This document shows positions 56,811 to 64,000 of a DNA stretch of 64,000 nucleotides, one piece after another. The notes beneath the pieces were generated by a model. It did no database searches. It was given only the letters and a program-made list of their open reading frames with translations, and was not told the origin of the DNA. The translations under genes and the position numbers were made by a program. Source of the stretch: Caulobacter sp. UNC279MFTsu5.1 (GTDB lineage Bacteria > Pseudomonadota > Alphaproteobacteria > Caulobacterales > Caulobacteraceae). Every line of letters starts with the position of its first letter. Within the stretch, counting starts at the first letter, position 1. Where the stretch lies: contig NZ_FORN01000031.1 in assembly GCF_900114015.1 (NCBI RefSeq), positions 1 through 64,000 of the forward strand, written 5' to 3'.

Positions 56811-57284
56811 GTGAAGAAACCTGCGGCCAACCTCGACGCCTTCGACCGCAAGCTGCTGAACCTGCTCCAGAGGCGGGGCCGGGCCAGCTATGTGGAAATG
56901 GCCGAGGCGGTGAATCTTTCCGAATCCGCCTGCCTGCGCCGGGTGAAGGCGCTGGAGGAGACCGGGGTGATCGGGCGCTACGCCGCGGTGATCGACGAGC
57001 GGGCCGTGGGCCTGCCGCTCAGCGTCTTCGTCACCGTCACCCTGTCGTCCCAGGCCGAGGCGACGCTCAGCGCCTTCGAGAAGGCCATCGCCAACGTCCG
57101 CGAGGTGGCCGAGTGCTACCTGATGACCGGCGGTTCGGACTACCTGCTGCGGCTGGTGGTGGCCGACGTCGACGACCTGGAGCGGGTGCACGCCCAGGGG
57201 CTGACGCGGATCCCGGGGGTGGTCCGGGTCAGTTCGTCGATCGCCATGCGCACCGTGGTCAAACGTGTCGAATTGCCGCTTTGA
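56811..57284 (+). CDS. Lrp/AsnC-family regulator, probable ald regulator
   Basis: A 157-residue DNA-binding protein. Residues 5-55 hold the winged helix (DRKLLNLLQRRGRASYVEMA, LSESACLRRVKALEETGVI), residues 70-150 the RAM ligand-binding domain (VTVTLSSQAEATLSAFEKA, LMTGGSDYLLRLVVADVDDL). It starts at GTG 56811. It is divergent from ald with 119 bases between starts, the arrangement typical of AldR, which responds to alanine. Specific ligand not proven. Confidence 0.88.
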   Translation: MKKPAANLDAFDRKLLNLLQRRGRASYVEMAEAVNLSESACLRRVKALEETGVIGRYAAVIDERAVGLPLSVFVTVTLSSQAEATLSAFEKAIANVREVAECYLMTGGSDYLLRLVVADVDDLERVHAQGLTRIPGVVRVSSSIAMRTVVKRVELPL

Positions 57285-57365
57285 GGCCCGGCCGGCGTTG
57301 CGGCGCGGTTAACCTTCCCCTGGCAGGAGTGTAGGCCACGATCGCCGCACTCGTCGGGGGATGAG

Positions 57366-58196
57366 ATGGTTTCGAGACGCATGCTGCTGGGCGCCCTGGC
57401 GTCCGGCCTCGCCGCGCCGGCCCTGGCCTGGGCCGAAGGCGACGGTCCCACGCCGTCGGTGCTGACCCGCAAGGGCCGCCGCACGCGCCGGGCCCTGAAG
57501 ACCCAGGCCGCCGACAAGGCCGCGCTGGACAAGACCCTGGCCCAGGTCAAGCCGCTGGAGGACCCCGACGCGGTCGAGCCGGCCGAGGTGCACCCGCCCC
57601 AGGCCGTCAGCCCGGACGAGGCCCTGGGCCGTCTCAAGCAGGGCAACGCCATCTTCGCGCGCGGGGGCTCCAGCATCGTCCTGCCGAGCATGGTTCGGAT
57701 CGCCGAGCTGTCCAGGGGCCAGAAGCCGTTCGCGGTGATCGTCGGCTGCAGCGACAGCCGGGTCGGCCCCGAACTGGTCTTCGACTGCAACCTGGGCGAG
57801 CTGTTCGTGGTTCGTGTCGCCGGCTCGACCGTCAGCCAGGAGGGCCTGGGCTCGATCGTCTACGCCGTCGAGCACCTGGGCGCGCCGCTGGTCGTGGTGC
57901 TGGGCCACACCAAGTGCGGCGCCGTCGGGGCGGCGGTGGACGTGGCCACCAAGCACGCCGACCTGCATGGCTCGTTGCTGAACATGGTGCTGCCGATCAT
58001 CCCGGCCGTGCTGGAGGCGCAGGAGAAGCATCCGGCCGACCTGCAGGACGCGGCCATCCGCCAGAACGTCCGCGACGTCGCCGCCCGTCTGAAAGTGGCC
58101 GACGGGACCCTGGCCGAGAAGCAGGCCGAGGGCCGGCTGAAGATCGTCTCGGCCACCTACGACCTGGCCAGCGGCGTGGTGGCGTTCGACGCGTAG
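57366..58196 (+). CDS. Exported beta-class carbonic anhydrase
   Basis: A 276-residue zinc enzyme. The N terminus MVSRRMLLGALASGLAAPAL is a signal peptide with a twin-arginine pair, so it acts in the periplasm; a basic, low-complexity stretch follows (residues 30-75). The zinc ligands lie in GCSDSRVGPE and GHTKCGAVGAA, with the Asp-Arg dyad next to the first Cys. It interconverts CO2 and bicarbonate. Exported beta-carbonic anhydrases are less usual than alpha ones in Proteobacteria. Confidence 0.9.
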   Translation: MVSRRMLLGALASGLAAPALAWAEGDGPTPSVLTRKGRRTRRALKTQAADKAALDKTLAQVKPLEDPDAVEPAEVHPPQAVSPDEALGRLKQGNAIFARGGSSIVLPSMVRIAELSRGQKPFAVIVGCSDSRVGPELVFDCNLGELFVVRVAGSTVSQEGLGSIVYAVEHLGAPLVVVLGHTKCGAVGAAVDVATKHADLHGSLLNMVLPIIPAVLEAQEKHPADLQDAAIRQNVRDVAARLKVADGTLAEKQAEGRLKIVSATYDLASGVVAFDA

Positions 58197-58263
58197 ATCT
58201 CGTTGACCCCCTGCCCGGCTTAGGTTCAAGTCCCCCCAACACGCTAAGGTTGGGAGGCAGGGG

Positions 58264-61200
58264 ATGTCGACGGACGAGACACCGCCGGAAGGCGGCCAGG
58301 GCTCCAGGACGTCCCGCTGGGAGGCCCTCAAGGCCAGGATCCCGTCCGGCCTGAAGTCGCCCCTGGTGGCGGTCGGCGCGGCGGCCCTGGCGCTGGGCTT
58401 CGGCGGCGGCTTCGCGGTCGGCAAGGTCGCCGACTTCGGCTGGTTCGGCCACAAGGCGGCGACGGCCGAGGCTCCCAAGGGCCAGGCCTGGTCGCTGTTC
58501 GGAAAGCCCCGCTCGGCCAACGCCCCGCGTCGCGGGATCCCCAAGCCCGAAGGCTTCGCCGTCTGGCGCAGCCGCATCGACAGCTCCGGCGCCGAGCCGA
58601 TGGCCTGCGTGCAGATGAGCAAGCCGCTCGACCCGTCCAAGGCCTATGCCGACTTCGTGCTGATCTCGCCGGACCTGGGCCGCCAGCCGGCGGTGCGGGT
58701 CAAGGACGACGAGCTGTGCCTGGGCGGGGTCGGCTTCACCGACCACCGCATCACCCTGCTCAAGGGCCTGCCGGGCAAGAACGGCGAGACCCTGGCCGCC
58801 AACGCCGACGTCGACTTCACCTTTGGTGAAAAGCCGCCCTATGTCGGCTTCGCCGGCGACGGCGTGATCCTGCCGCGCGAGGAGTCCGACGGCGTGGCCC
58901 TGGAGACCATGAACGTCTCCAAGCTGGCCATCGAGGTCTGGCGGGTCTCGGACCGCAACCTGGTGCGCAAGTCGATCAGCGCCCCCGACCCGACCGGCGA
59001 GGGCGACTACGCCAGCGACTATGGCGACGACAGTCCCGACGACGAGGGCCGCCAGGTCTGGAAGGGCGTGATCAACGTGGAGGGCGCGGCCGGCCAGAAG
59101 GCGACCACCGTCTTCCCGCTGGGCGCGGTGCTCAAGGAGATGAAGCCGGGCGGCTATGTGATCAAGGCGCGCGACGCCTCGGGCGGCCGCGACCCGGATG
59201 GCGAGGGCGATCCCACCCCGGCCCAGGCCCGCCGCTGGATCATGTTCACCGACATGGCCCTGATCGGCTACGACGGCGCGGAATCGCTGGACGTCGTGGT
59301 CCGCTCGCTGAAGACCGCCAAGACCGTGTCGGGCGTGCGCGTCGCCCTGGTGGCCAAGGACGGCGAGGACCTGGCGACCGCCAAGACCGACGCCGACGGC
59401 CGGGCGCGCTTCGCCCACGCCCTGCTGGAAGGCGAAGGCGCGGCGCGGGCCAAGATGGTCATGGCCTATGGCGACCAGGGCGACCTGGCGGTGCTGGACC
59501 TGGACCGCTCGCCGGTCGACCTTAGCAAGCAGGGCGTCGGCGGCCGCACCGAGTCCGAGGGCGGCCGGGCGCTGTCCACCGACATCGACGGCTATCTCTA
59601 TGCCGACCGCGGCATCTATCGCCCCGGTGAGACCGTGCACCTGACGGCCATGGTCCGCGATCGCCTGGCCAAGGCGGTCAACGACCGCAAGGGCTACATC
59701 CTGGTCAAGCGGCCCTCGGGCGTGGAGTTCAGGCGCTACGCCTTCAGCCGCGCCGACGCCGGCGCGGTGCTGGCCGACATCGCCCTGCCCAGGAGCGCCC
59801 CGCGCGGCCGCTGGACGGCGGTGCTGAAGATGGAAGGGTCCGACGCCGAGGCCGGGTCGTTCGGCTTCAGCGTCGAGGACTTCGCCCCGCAGCGGCTGGC
59901 GGTCACCGCCACGGGCCAGGAGTCCGTGCCGGTCGCGGCCGGCCAGGAGCGCAAGATCGACGTCTCGGCCCGCTTCCTCTACGGCGCGCCGGGCGCGGGC
60001 TTGCAGACCCAGGGCGAGGCGCGGCTGCGGCTCGACACCGACCCCTTCCCGCAGTTCAAGGGCTATGAATGGGGCGACGACCTGGCGCCCTTCGACGAGA
60101 AGTTCATCGAGCTGGGCACGACCGTCACCGACGGCGACGGCCACGCCATGCTCAACCTGGGCACCAGCGAAGCCGGCGACACCGCCCAGCCGCTGGTGGC
60201 GGCGGTGACCGCCTCGGTGTTCGAGCCCGGCGGCCGTCCGGTGCGCGAAGGCCTGGAGCTGAAGGTGCGCGGCAAGCCGGTCTATTACGGCGTCAAGGTC
60301 GAGCAGGGCGACGCCGGCAATGGCGATCCGCCGGTCAGCCTGGAGATGATCGCGGTCAACGCCGCCGGCGCCCGCATCGCCTCGACGGCGACCTACACCC
60401 TGATCAGCGAGAACTGGAACTACGACTGGTTCCAGCAGGACGGCCGCTGGCAGTGGCGGCGCACCAGCCGCGACGCGGTGGTGGCCAGGACCACGGTCAA
60501 TATCGGCGCCGGAACGCCCGCGCGCTTCACCCGCCGCCTGGGCTGGGGCGATTACCGTCTGGTGGTCGAGGGGCCGGACGGGGCCAGGACCGTGACCAAG
60601 TTCTCGTCGGGCTGGGGCTCGCCGGCCAAGGAGGGCGAGGCGCCCGACTTCGTGCGGGTCACCGCCGGGACCAAGGCCTACGCCCAGGGCGACACGGTGG
60701 AGATCACCCTGAAGTCGCCCTATGCCGGCCAGGCCCAGGTGGCGGTGGCCACCGACCGGCTGATCGACTTCAAGACGCTGAGCGTCGGCGAGAAGGGCAC
60801 GACCGTGCGCCTGAAGACCTCGGCCGCCTGGGGCGGCGGAGCCTATGTGATGGTCACGGTGATCCAGCCGCGCGACCCGGTCAGCTCGCCCAAGCCCAAG
60901 CGGGCCCTGGGCCTGATCTACGTGCCGCTGGAGCCCAAGGGCCGCAAGCTGACGGTCGACATCGGCACGCCGGTCAAGCTGGACTCCAAGGCTCCCGTCG
61001 ACGTGCCGATCAAGGTCAACGGCCTGGGCTTCGGCCAGAAGGCCAAGGTCACCATCGCCGCGGTCGACGAGGGCATCCTGCGCCTGACCCGCCAGGACAG
61101 CCCCGACCCGGCCAAGTGGTACTTCGGCAAGCGGGCCCTGACCCTGAACTATCGCGACGACTACGGCCGCCTGCTGGATCCGAACATGGGCGCGCCGGCC

Positions 61201-63297
61201 AACGTCAATTTCGGCGCCGACGAGCTGGGCGGCGAGGGGCTGACGGTGACGCCGATCAAGACCGTGGCCCTGTGGTCCGGGATCGTCGAGACCGGCATGG
61301 ACGGCAAGGCGGTGGTCAAGCTGCCGGCCGCCGACTTCAACGGCGAGCTTAGGATCATGGCCGTGGCCTGGACCGACACCGCCGTCGGCTCGGGCTCCAA
61401 GCCGCTGACCGTGCGCCAGCCGGTGGTGGCCGACCTCAACCTGCCGCGCTTCCTGGCCCCCGGCGACAAGCCGATGGCGACGCTGGAGCTGCACAATGTC
61501 GAGGGCAAGGCCGGGGCCTATACGGTCGAGGCCAACGCCACCAACGGCATCGCCGTGGCCTTCAGGAAGGTCATCACCCTGGTCCTGGGCCAGCGCATCG
61601 CCGAGAAGATCCCGTTCCTGGCCCCCACCGTCACGGGGATCGGCAAGGTCGGCTTCAAGGTGGCCGGCCCTGGCTTCCAGACGGCCAAGGACTATCCGAT
61701 CCAGACCCGCCTGGGCTGGGGCGACGTGGTGCGCACGACGACCGAACTGCAGCAACCGGGCATGAGCTACACGCCCAACGCCCAGCTGCTGTCGGGCCTG
61801 GCGGCCGGCGACATCACGCTGCAGGTCAGCTATTCGCCGTTCAAGGGCTTCGACCCCTCGGCCATCGCCGTGGCCCTGCAGCGCTATCCCTACGGCTGTA
61901 CCGAGCAGCTGGTCTCGACCGCCTATCCGCTGCTCTACGCCCAGAGCGTCTCCAGCGATCCCAAGCTCAAGCGCAATCCGGCGATCCTGGCCGGGGCGGT
62001 GGGCAAGCTGCTGGACCGCCAGACCCTGGACGGGGCGTTCGGCCTGTGGCGGGTGGGCGACGGCGAGGCCGACGGCTGGCTGGGCGCCTACGCCACCGAC
62101 TTCCTGGTCGAGGCCAAGGCCCAGGGCATAGCGGTGCCGGACGAGGCGATGGACAAGGCGCTGAACGCCATGCGCCAGATCAGCCGTCCCGACGGCTGGA
62201 GCTCGGTGTCCTATCGCCTGGAATATCCCGAATGGTGGGGCCGCACGCCCGACGACTCCAAGAAGGCCACCGAGCGCATGCGCCGGCGCGCCTCGGCCTA
62301 CGCCCTCTATGTGATGGCCAAGGCCGGGCGCGGCGACCTGGCGCGGCTGCGCTGGTGGCACGACGTGCAGATGAAGGACGAGGACCAGCCCCTGGCCAAG
62401 GCCCAGGTGGCGGCGGGCCTGGCCCTGATGGGCGACCAGGCCCGGGCCCGCTCGGCCATGCGCCAGGCGGTCCGCTCGCTGGGCTGGCGCGACGACGCCG
62501 ATTGGTACCAGAGCCCGCTGCGCGACGTCGCGGCGGTCACCGCCCTGGCGGTCCAGGCCGGCCAGGGCGACATCGCCCGCCAGTTGCAGGGCCGGCTGGA
62601 GAACGTGGTCAAGGATCCCGACGCCCTCAACACCCAGGAGCAGGCGGCGGTGCTGTCGGCGGCCTACCAGCTGTTGAAGGCGTCCGGCCCGATCGCCATC
62701 GACGCCCAGGGCGTGACCGCCCTGCCGCCGGCCGGCGGCGCGCCGCGCTGGGCGGTGGGGCGCCTCGCCGACGCCCGCTTCGTCAACAAGGGCAAGGGCG
62801 CCCTGTGGCGGACGGTCAGCGTGCGCGGCACGCCGGTCGCCGCGCCGGGGGCCGAGGCCAACGGCATCTCGGTGAGCAAGCGGCTGTTCTCGATGAACGG
62901 CGGGGCGATCGATCCGGCCCAGATCCACCAGGGCGACCGGGTGATCGTGCTGGTCTCCGGCCGCTCGATGCAGGCCCGCTCGACCGCCCTGGTGGTCGAC
63001 GACGCCCTGCCGGCCGGCTTCGAGATCGAGACCACCCTGGGCGCCGACGACGCCCAGAACGGGCCGTTCAAGTTCCTGGGCGAGCTGACCAACCCCGATG
63101 TCCAGGAAAGCCGCGACGACCGCTACATCGCCGCGCTGGACCTGGGCGGCGAGAAGCCGTTCGCCATGGCCTATGTGGCGCGGGCCGTGACGCCGGGCGA
63201 GTTCTTCCTGCCCGGGACCGTCGCCAAGGACATGTACCGGCCCAGCCTGAACGCGCGGTCGGACGCGGGGCGGATCACGGTGGCGCCGGGAGGGTAG
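58264..63297 (+). CDS. yfhM: Alpha-2-macroglobulin-like protein (YfhM type)
   Basis: A 1677-residue protein. A hydrophobic helix near residues 34-52 (VAVGAAALALGFGGGFAVG) likely anchors it in the inner membrane, since there is no lipobox. The rest consists of macroglobulin-like beta domains, an alpha-2-macroglobulin central region, and an all-helical thioester domain holding PYGCTEQLVST, where the Cys and Gln form the reactive thioester. These proteins are thought to trap proteases that enter the periplasm; the gene is paired with pbpC as in E. coli. Confidence 0.93.
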   Translation: MSTDETPPEGGQGSRTSRWEALKARIPSGLKSPLVAVGAAALALGFGGGFAVGKVADFGWFGHKAATAEAPKGQAWSLFGKPRSANAPRRGIPKPEGFAVWRSRIDSSGAEPMACVQMSKPLDPSKAYADFVLISPDLGRQPAVRVKDDELCLGGVGFTDHRITLLKGLPGKNGETLAANADVDFTFGEKPPYVGFAGDGVILPREESDGVALETMNVSKLAIEVWRVSDRNLVRKSISAPDPTGEGDYASDYGDDSPDDEGRQVWKGVINVEGAAGQKATTVFPLGAVLKEMKPGGYVIKARDASGGRDPDGEGDPTPAQARRWIMFTDMALIGYDGAESLDVVVRSLKTAKTVSGVRVALVAKDGEDLATAKTDADGRARFAHALLEGEGAARAKMVMAYGDQGDLAVLDLDRSPVDLSKQGVGGRTESEGGRALSTDIDGYLYADRGIYRPGETVHLTAMVRDRLAKAVNDRKGYILVKRPSGVEFRRYAFSRADAGAVLADIALPRSAPRGRWTAVLKMEGSDAEAGSFGFSVEDFAPQRLAVTATGQESVPVAAGQERKIDVSARFLYGAPGAGLQTQGEARLRLDTDPFPQFKGYEWGDDLAPFDEKFIELGTTVTDGDGHAMLNLGTSEAGDTAQPLVAAVTASVFEPGGRPVREGLELKVRGKPVYYGVKVEQGDAGNGDPPVSLEMIAVNAAGARIASTATYTLISENWNYDWFQQDGRWQWRRTSRDAVVARTTVNIGAGTPARFTRRLGWGDYRLVVEGPDGARTVTKFSSGWGSPAKEGEAPDFVRVTAGTKAYAQGDTVEITLKSPYAGQAQVAVATDRLIDFKTLSVGEKGTTVRLKTSAAWGGGAYVMVTVIQPRDPVSSPKPKRALGLIYVPLEPKGRKLTVDIGTPVKLDSKAPVDVPIKVNGLGFGQKAKVTIAAVDEGILRLTRQDSPDPAKWYFGKRALTLNYRDDYGRLLDPNMGAPANVNFGADELGGEGLTVTPIKTVALWSGIVETGMDGKAVVKLPAADFNGELRIMAVAWTDTAVGSGSKPLTVRQPVVADLNLPRFLAPGDKPMATLELHNVEGKAGAYTVEANATNGIAVAFRKVITLVLGQRIAEKIPFLAPTVTGIGKVGFKVAGPGFQTAKDYPIQTRLGWGDVVRTTTELQQPGMSYTPNAQLLSGLAAGDITLQVSYSPFKGFDPSAIAVALQRYPYGCTEQLVSTAYPLLYAQSVSSDPKLKRNPAILAGAVGKLLDRQTLDGAFGLWRVGDGEADGWLGAYATDFLVEAKAQGIAVPDEAMDKALNAMRQISRPDGWSSVSYRLEYPEWWGRTPDDSKKATERMRRRASAYALYVMAKAGRGDLARLRWWHDVQMKDEDQPLAKAQVAAGLALMGDQARARSAMRQAVRSLGWRDDADWYQSPLRDVAAVTALAVQAGQGDIARQLQGRLENVVKDPDALNTQEQAAVLSAAYQLLKASGPIAIDAQGVTALPPAGGAPRWAVGRLADARFVNKGKGALWRTVSVRGTPVAAPGAEANGISVSKRLFSMNGGAIDPAQIHQGDRVIVLVSGRSMQARSTALVVDDALPAGFEIETTLGADDAQNGPFKFLGELTNPDVQESRDDRYIAALDLGGEKPFAMAYVARAVTPGEFFLPGTVAKDMYRPSLNARSDAGRITVAPGG

Positions 63298-63306
63298 GGG
63301 CGGCGG

Positions 63307-63417
63307 ACTTGCCCCCACCTGACCGCTTCGCGGTCTGTCCGCCCCCATGGGGGCGGAGCCTCGCGCTCTTCCCCCTCTGGGGGAAGACGACCGCGAAGCG
63401 GTCCGTAGGGGGCAAGT
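63307..63417. repeat. Dispersed long palindrome, type B copy 3
   Basis: Starts ACTTGCCCCCACCTGACCGC and ends TCCGTAGGGGGCAAGT. The outer ten bases are complementary, and pairs CGCTTCGCGGT / ACCGCGAAGCG and CCCCCATGGGGG lie within. It is the clearest type B copy. Lies between yfhM and pbpC. Confidence 0.85.
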
Positions 63418-63435
63418 GAGTCGGCCGTAGCGAAC

Positions 63436-64000
63436 ATGATCACCATCCCCCGCCTCACCCGCCTCCTGGTCGTCTTCGTCGCCGTCCAGGTCGTCCTCTT
63501 CGCCCTGAGCGCCGCCTTTCCGCCGGACATGGCCCGCGCCCGGCGCTCGTCGCCCGTGGTGCTGGACCACCGCGGCGCCTGGCTGCGCGCCCTGCCGGTC
63601 GAGGACGGGCGCTGGCGGGTGCGGGCCGATCTCCAGCGCACCGATCCCACCTTCCAGAAGCGGCTGATCGCGGTCGAGGACGCGCGGTTCTACGGCCACC
63701 TGGGCGTCGACCCGCTGGCCCTGGTCCGGGCGGTCGGCTCGGCGGTGGTCCATGGCCGGGCCACTTCGGGCGCCTCGACCCTGACCATGCAGACCGCCCG
63801 CCTGCTGAAGCCGCGGCCGCGCAACCTGTCCTCCAAGCTGATCGAGATGGTCCGCGCCACCCAGCTGGAAGCCCGGCTGACCAAGAAGGAGACCCTGGCC
63901 CTCTACCTGACCCTGGCCCCCTACGGCGGCAATCTGGAGGGGGTGCGGGCCGCCAGCCTGGCCTATTTCGGCCACGAGCCGACCAGCCTGACCGACGGCG
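63436..64000 (+). CDS. pbpC: Penicillin-binding protein 1C (partial, cut by the window end)
   Basis: The first 188 residues of a class A penicillin-binding protein. A membrane anchor (residues 4-27) is followed by a short linker and the glycosyltransferase domain, with the catalytic Glu in VEDARFYGHLGVDP and GASTLTMQTARL, LTKKETLALYLTLAPYGGNLEGV; these match family GT51. Transpeptidase domain lies beyond the window. PbpC is classically encoded next to the alpha-2-macroglobulin, where the two are thought to cooperate in envelope repair. Confidence 0.92.
   Translation, partial: MITIPRLTRLLVVFVAVQVVLFALSAAFPPDMARARRSSPVVLDHRGAWLRALPVEDGRWRVRADLQRTDPTFQKRLIAVEDARFYGHLGVDPLALVRAVGSAVVHGRATSGASTLTMQTARLLKPRPRNLSSKLIEMVRATQLEARLTKKETLALYLTLAPYGGNLEGVRAASLAYFGHEPTSLTDG

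Noticed and set aside
57997..63975. A 1992-codon open frame on the minus strand opposite yfhM
   Set aside because: It is a shadow of the alpha-2-macroglobulin gene: composition is dominated by Arg, Gly, Gln, Ala, His and Asp with no family match, as expected from high third-position GC on the opposite strand.

Overview
The window is a very GC-rich, densely packed alphaproteobacterial chromosome segment, most likely from Caulobacter or a close relative in Caulobacteraceae. Three things point there. The block lnt, PraR/PhrR-like regulator, metK, trmB, rimP, nusA, ylxR, infB, rbfA, truB, rpsO, pnp is a conserved alphaproteobacterial arrangement, and together with fur, trpS and murJ it matches the gene order I remember from the C. 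crescentus chromosome. Many starts are GTG or TTG, with ATGA/GTGA stop-start overlaps. Several intergenic gaps hold long palindromic repeats of a kind known from Caulobacter. Genus is inferred, not proven.

Layout. 1-445 has no recognisable gene but contains nested hairpins. 446-4013 holds a small membrane-anchored protein (-), murJ and trpS. 4041-5330 is a CYP153-type P450 (-), divergent from an Nfu-type Fe-S scaffold gene (5464-6033). 6151-9806 has a nitroreductase, two tandem lipoprotein paralogues, tsaB, rimI and fur. 9977-15755 is a tight run: miaB, phoH, ybeY, corC-like, lnt and an XRE regulator. 15850-18327 is metK, a SUKH-like gene and trmB, with ppa (-) after them. 19261-32707 is the transcription/translation supercluster rimP-nusA-ylxR-infB, interrupted by five accessory genes (25569-28475), then rbfA-truB-rpsO-pnp.

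32786-43130 is more accessory: a 53-residue membrane protein, a large perfect palindrome, a secreted RNase T2, a LysE exporter, a Fur-box-preceded TonB siderophore receptor with its PiuC-type hydroxylase, a four-PAS hybrid histidine kinase and an MHS-type transporter. 43142-53678 centres on molybdenum enzymology: a shortened siroheme synthase, an IorA/IorB-like molybdo-hydroxylase, a MocA-like cytidylyltransferase, moaA-moaD-moaE-moaB-moaC and xdhC. In the middle of it (47083-48987) sits a cassette of small unrecognised genes headed by a LuxR-type helix-turn-helix ORF; this is the part least explained by known families.

53780-64000 carries an aldo/keto reductase with an SpsF-like cytidylyltransferase, alanine dehydrogenase with a divergent Lrp/AsnC regulator, an exported beta-carbonic anhydrase, and the periplasmic-defence pair alpha-2-macroglobulin (thioester type) and penicillin-binding protein 1C, the latter cut off by the window end. 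No rRNA, tRNA, CRISPR array, transposase or intact prophage was found. No clearly new system can be proven from sequence alone; the best candidates are the small-gene cassette, the palindromic repeat families, the structured segment at the left edge and a possible reverse-strand gene overlapping the start of infB.
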